DNA of 42,185 bases from Anaerolineae bacterium (GTDB lineage Bacteria; Chloroflexota; Anaerolineae; B4-G1; SLSP01). Made by a program: the position numbers and the translations under genes. Each line of letters starts with the position of its first letter. Within the stretch, counting starts at the first letter, position 1. Positions 42,127 through 42,185 of the stretch are shown here, piece after piece. The notes beneath the pieces were generated by a model. It was not told the origin of the DNA. It saw nothing but the letters and a program-made list of their open reading frames with translations, and did no database searches. The stretch covers positions 1-42,185 of the forward strand of contig JAPKMR010000031.1 in NCBI GenBank assembly GCA_026645815.1, read 5' to 3'.

Positions 42127-42185
42127 ATGAACACGAACGAGCACCCAGACCTATCGCCCGAGCAGCGCGCCGCGCTCCTCGACGC
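42127..42185 (+). CDS. Start of a further gene (cut by window end)
   Basis: ATG 42127 follows CTGGAGGAACCCAAAG. The first residues (MNTNEHPDLSPEQRAALLDA) are coding-like and acidic. Too short to identify. Confidence 0.5.
   Translation, partial: MNTNEHPDLSPEQRAALLD

Overview
The window is a high-GC, gene-dense segment of a bacterial chromosome. It most likely belongs to a member of the Chloroflexota close to the Anaerolineae. The reasons are the mix of families (BTAD-type regulator, cyclase-ATPase-TPR signalling protein, DUF885, paired DUF5320 proteins), a secreted beta-helix protein ending in a YLPLVLR-type tail, and spacers filled with many short dispersed palindromic repeats. This is inference from gene content; no rRNA or tRNA gene was found to place it.

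Layout. 1-5 kb: a radical SAM protein and two small Gly/Arg-rich DUF5320 proteins on the minus strand, then a double-GNAT acetyltransferase, a SEC-C protein and an HExxH membrane protein on the plus strand. 5.5-7.4 kb: a large DUF885 putative metallopeptidase. 7.6-15.4 kb: an accessory, defence-like stretch with an MNT/HEPN toxin-antitoxin pair, an MFS exporter, a NotI-family restriction endonuclease split by one in-frame amber codon next to a D12-class adenine methyltransferase, a truncated BTAD regulator, a secreted alpha/beta hydrolase and a UPF0175/DUF3368 (PIN) pair. 15.4-22.3 kb: a second SEC-C paralogue, an isoprenylcysteine methyltransferase-like membrane protein, a streptomycin-kinase-like phosphotransferase, a nitroreductase, GrpB, a CPBP protease and small membrane or P-loop proteins. 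22.6-25.7 kb: a 1032-residue class III cyclase-AAA-TPR protein. 25.8-31.1 kb: an AT-rich VOC gene, a beta-lactamase-like hydrolase, DUF3788, a phosphotransferase, a minus-strand DUF104 antitoxin, HXXEE and DUF3795 proteins. 31.5-42.2 kb: the beta-helix surface protein, a condensation-domain acyltransferase, a GNAT stub beside a 131-bp triplicate repeat, a methyltransferase, membrane proteins, two lipoproteins, a second CPBP protease and the start of a further gene.

Regulation. Several genes have clear sigma70-type promoters (TTGACA-like box, 16-17 bp spacer, TATAAT-like box), for example upstream of the DUF5320 pair, GrpB, the condensation protein and the methyltransferase. One of them, at 34245-34273, forces a later start codon for its gene.

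The most distinctive features are the split NotI-family restriction-modification pair and the spacer repeats. At least five repeat families occur more than once, often in both orientations. Two of them keep their stems while the stem sequence changes (compensatory changes), which suggests that the fold is maintained. I did not find a convincing wholly new multi-gene system. The restriction-modification pair and the covarying hairpin elements are the best leads.
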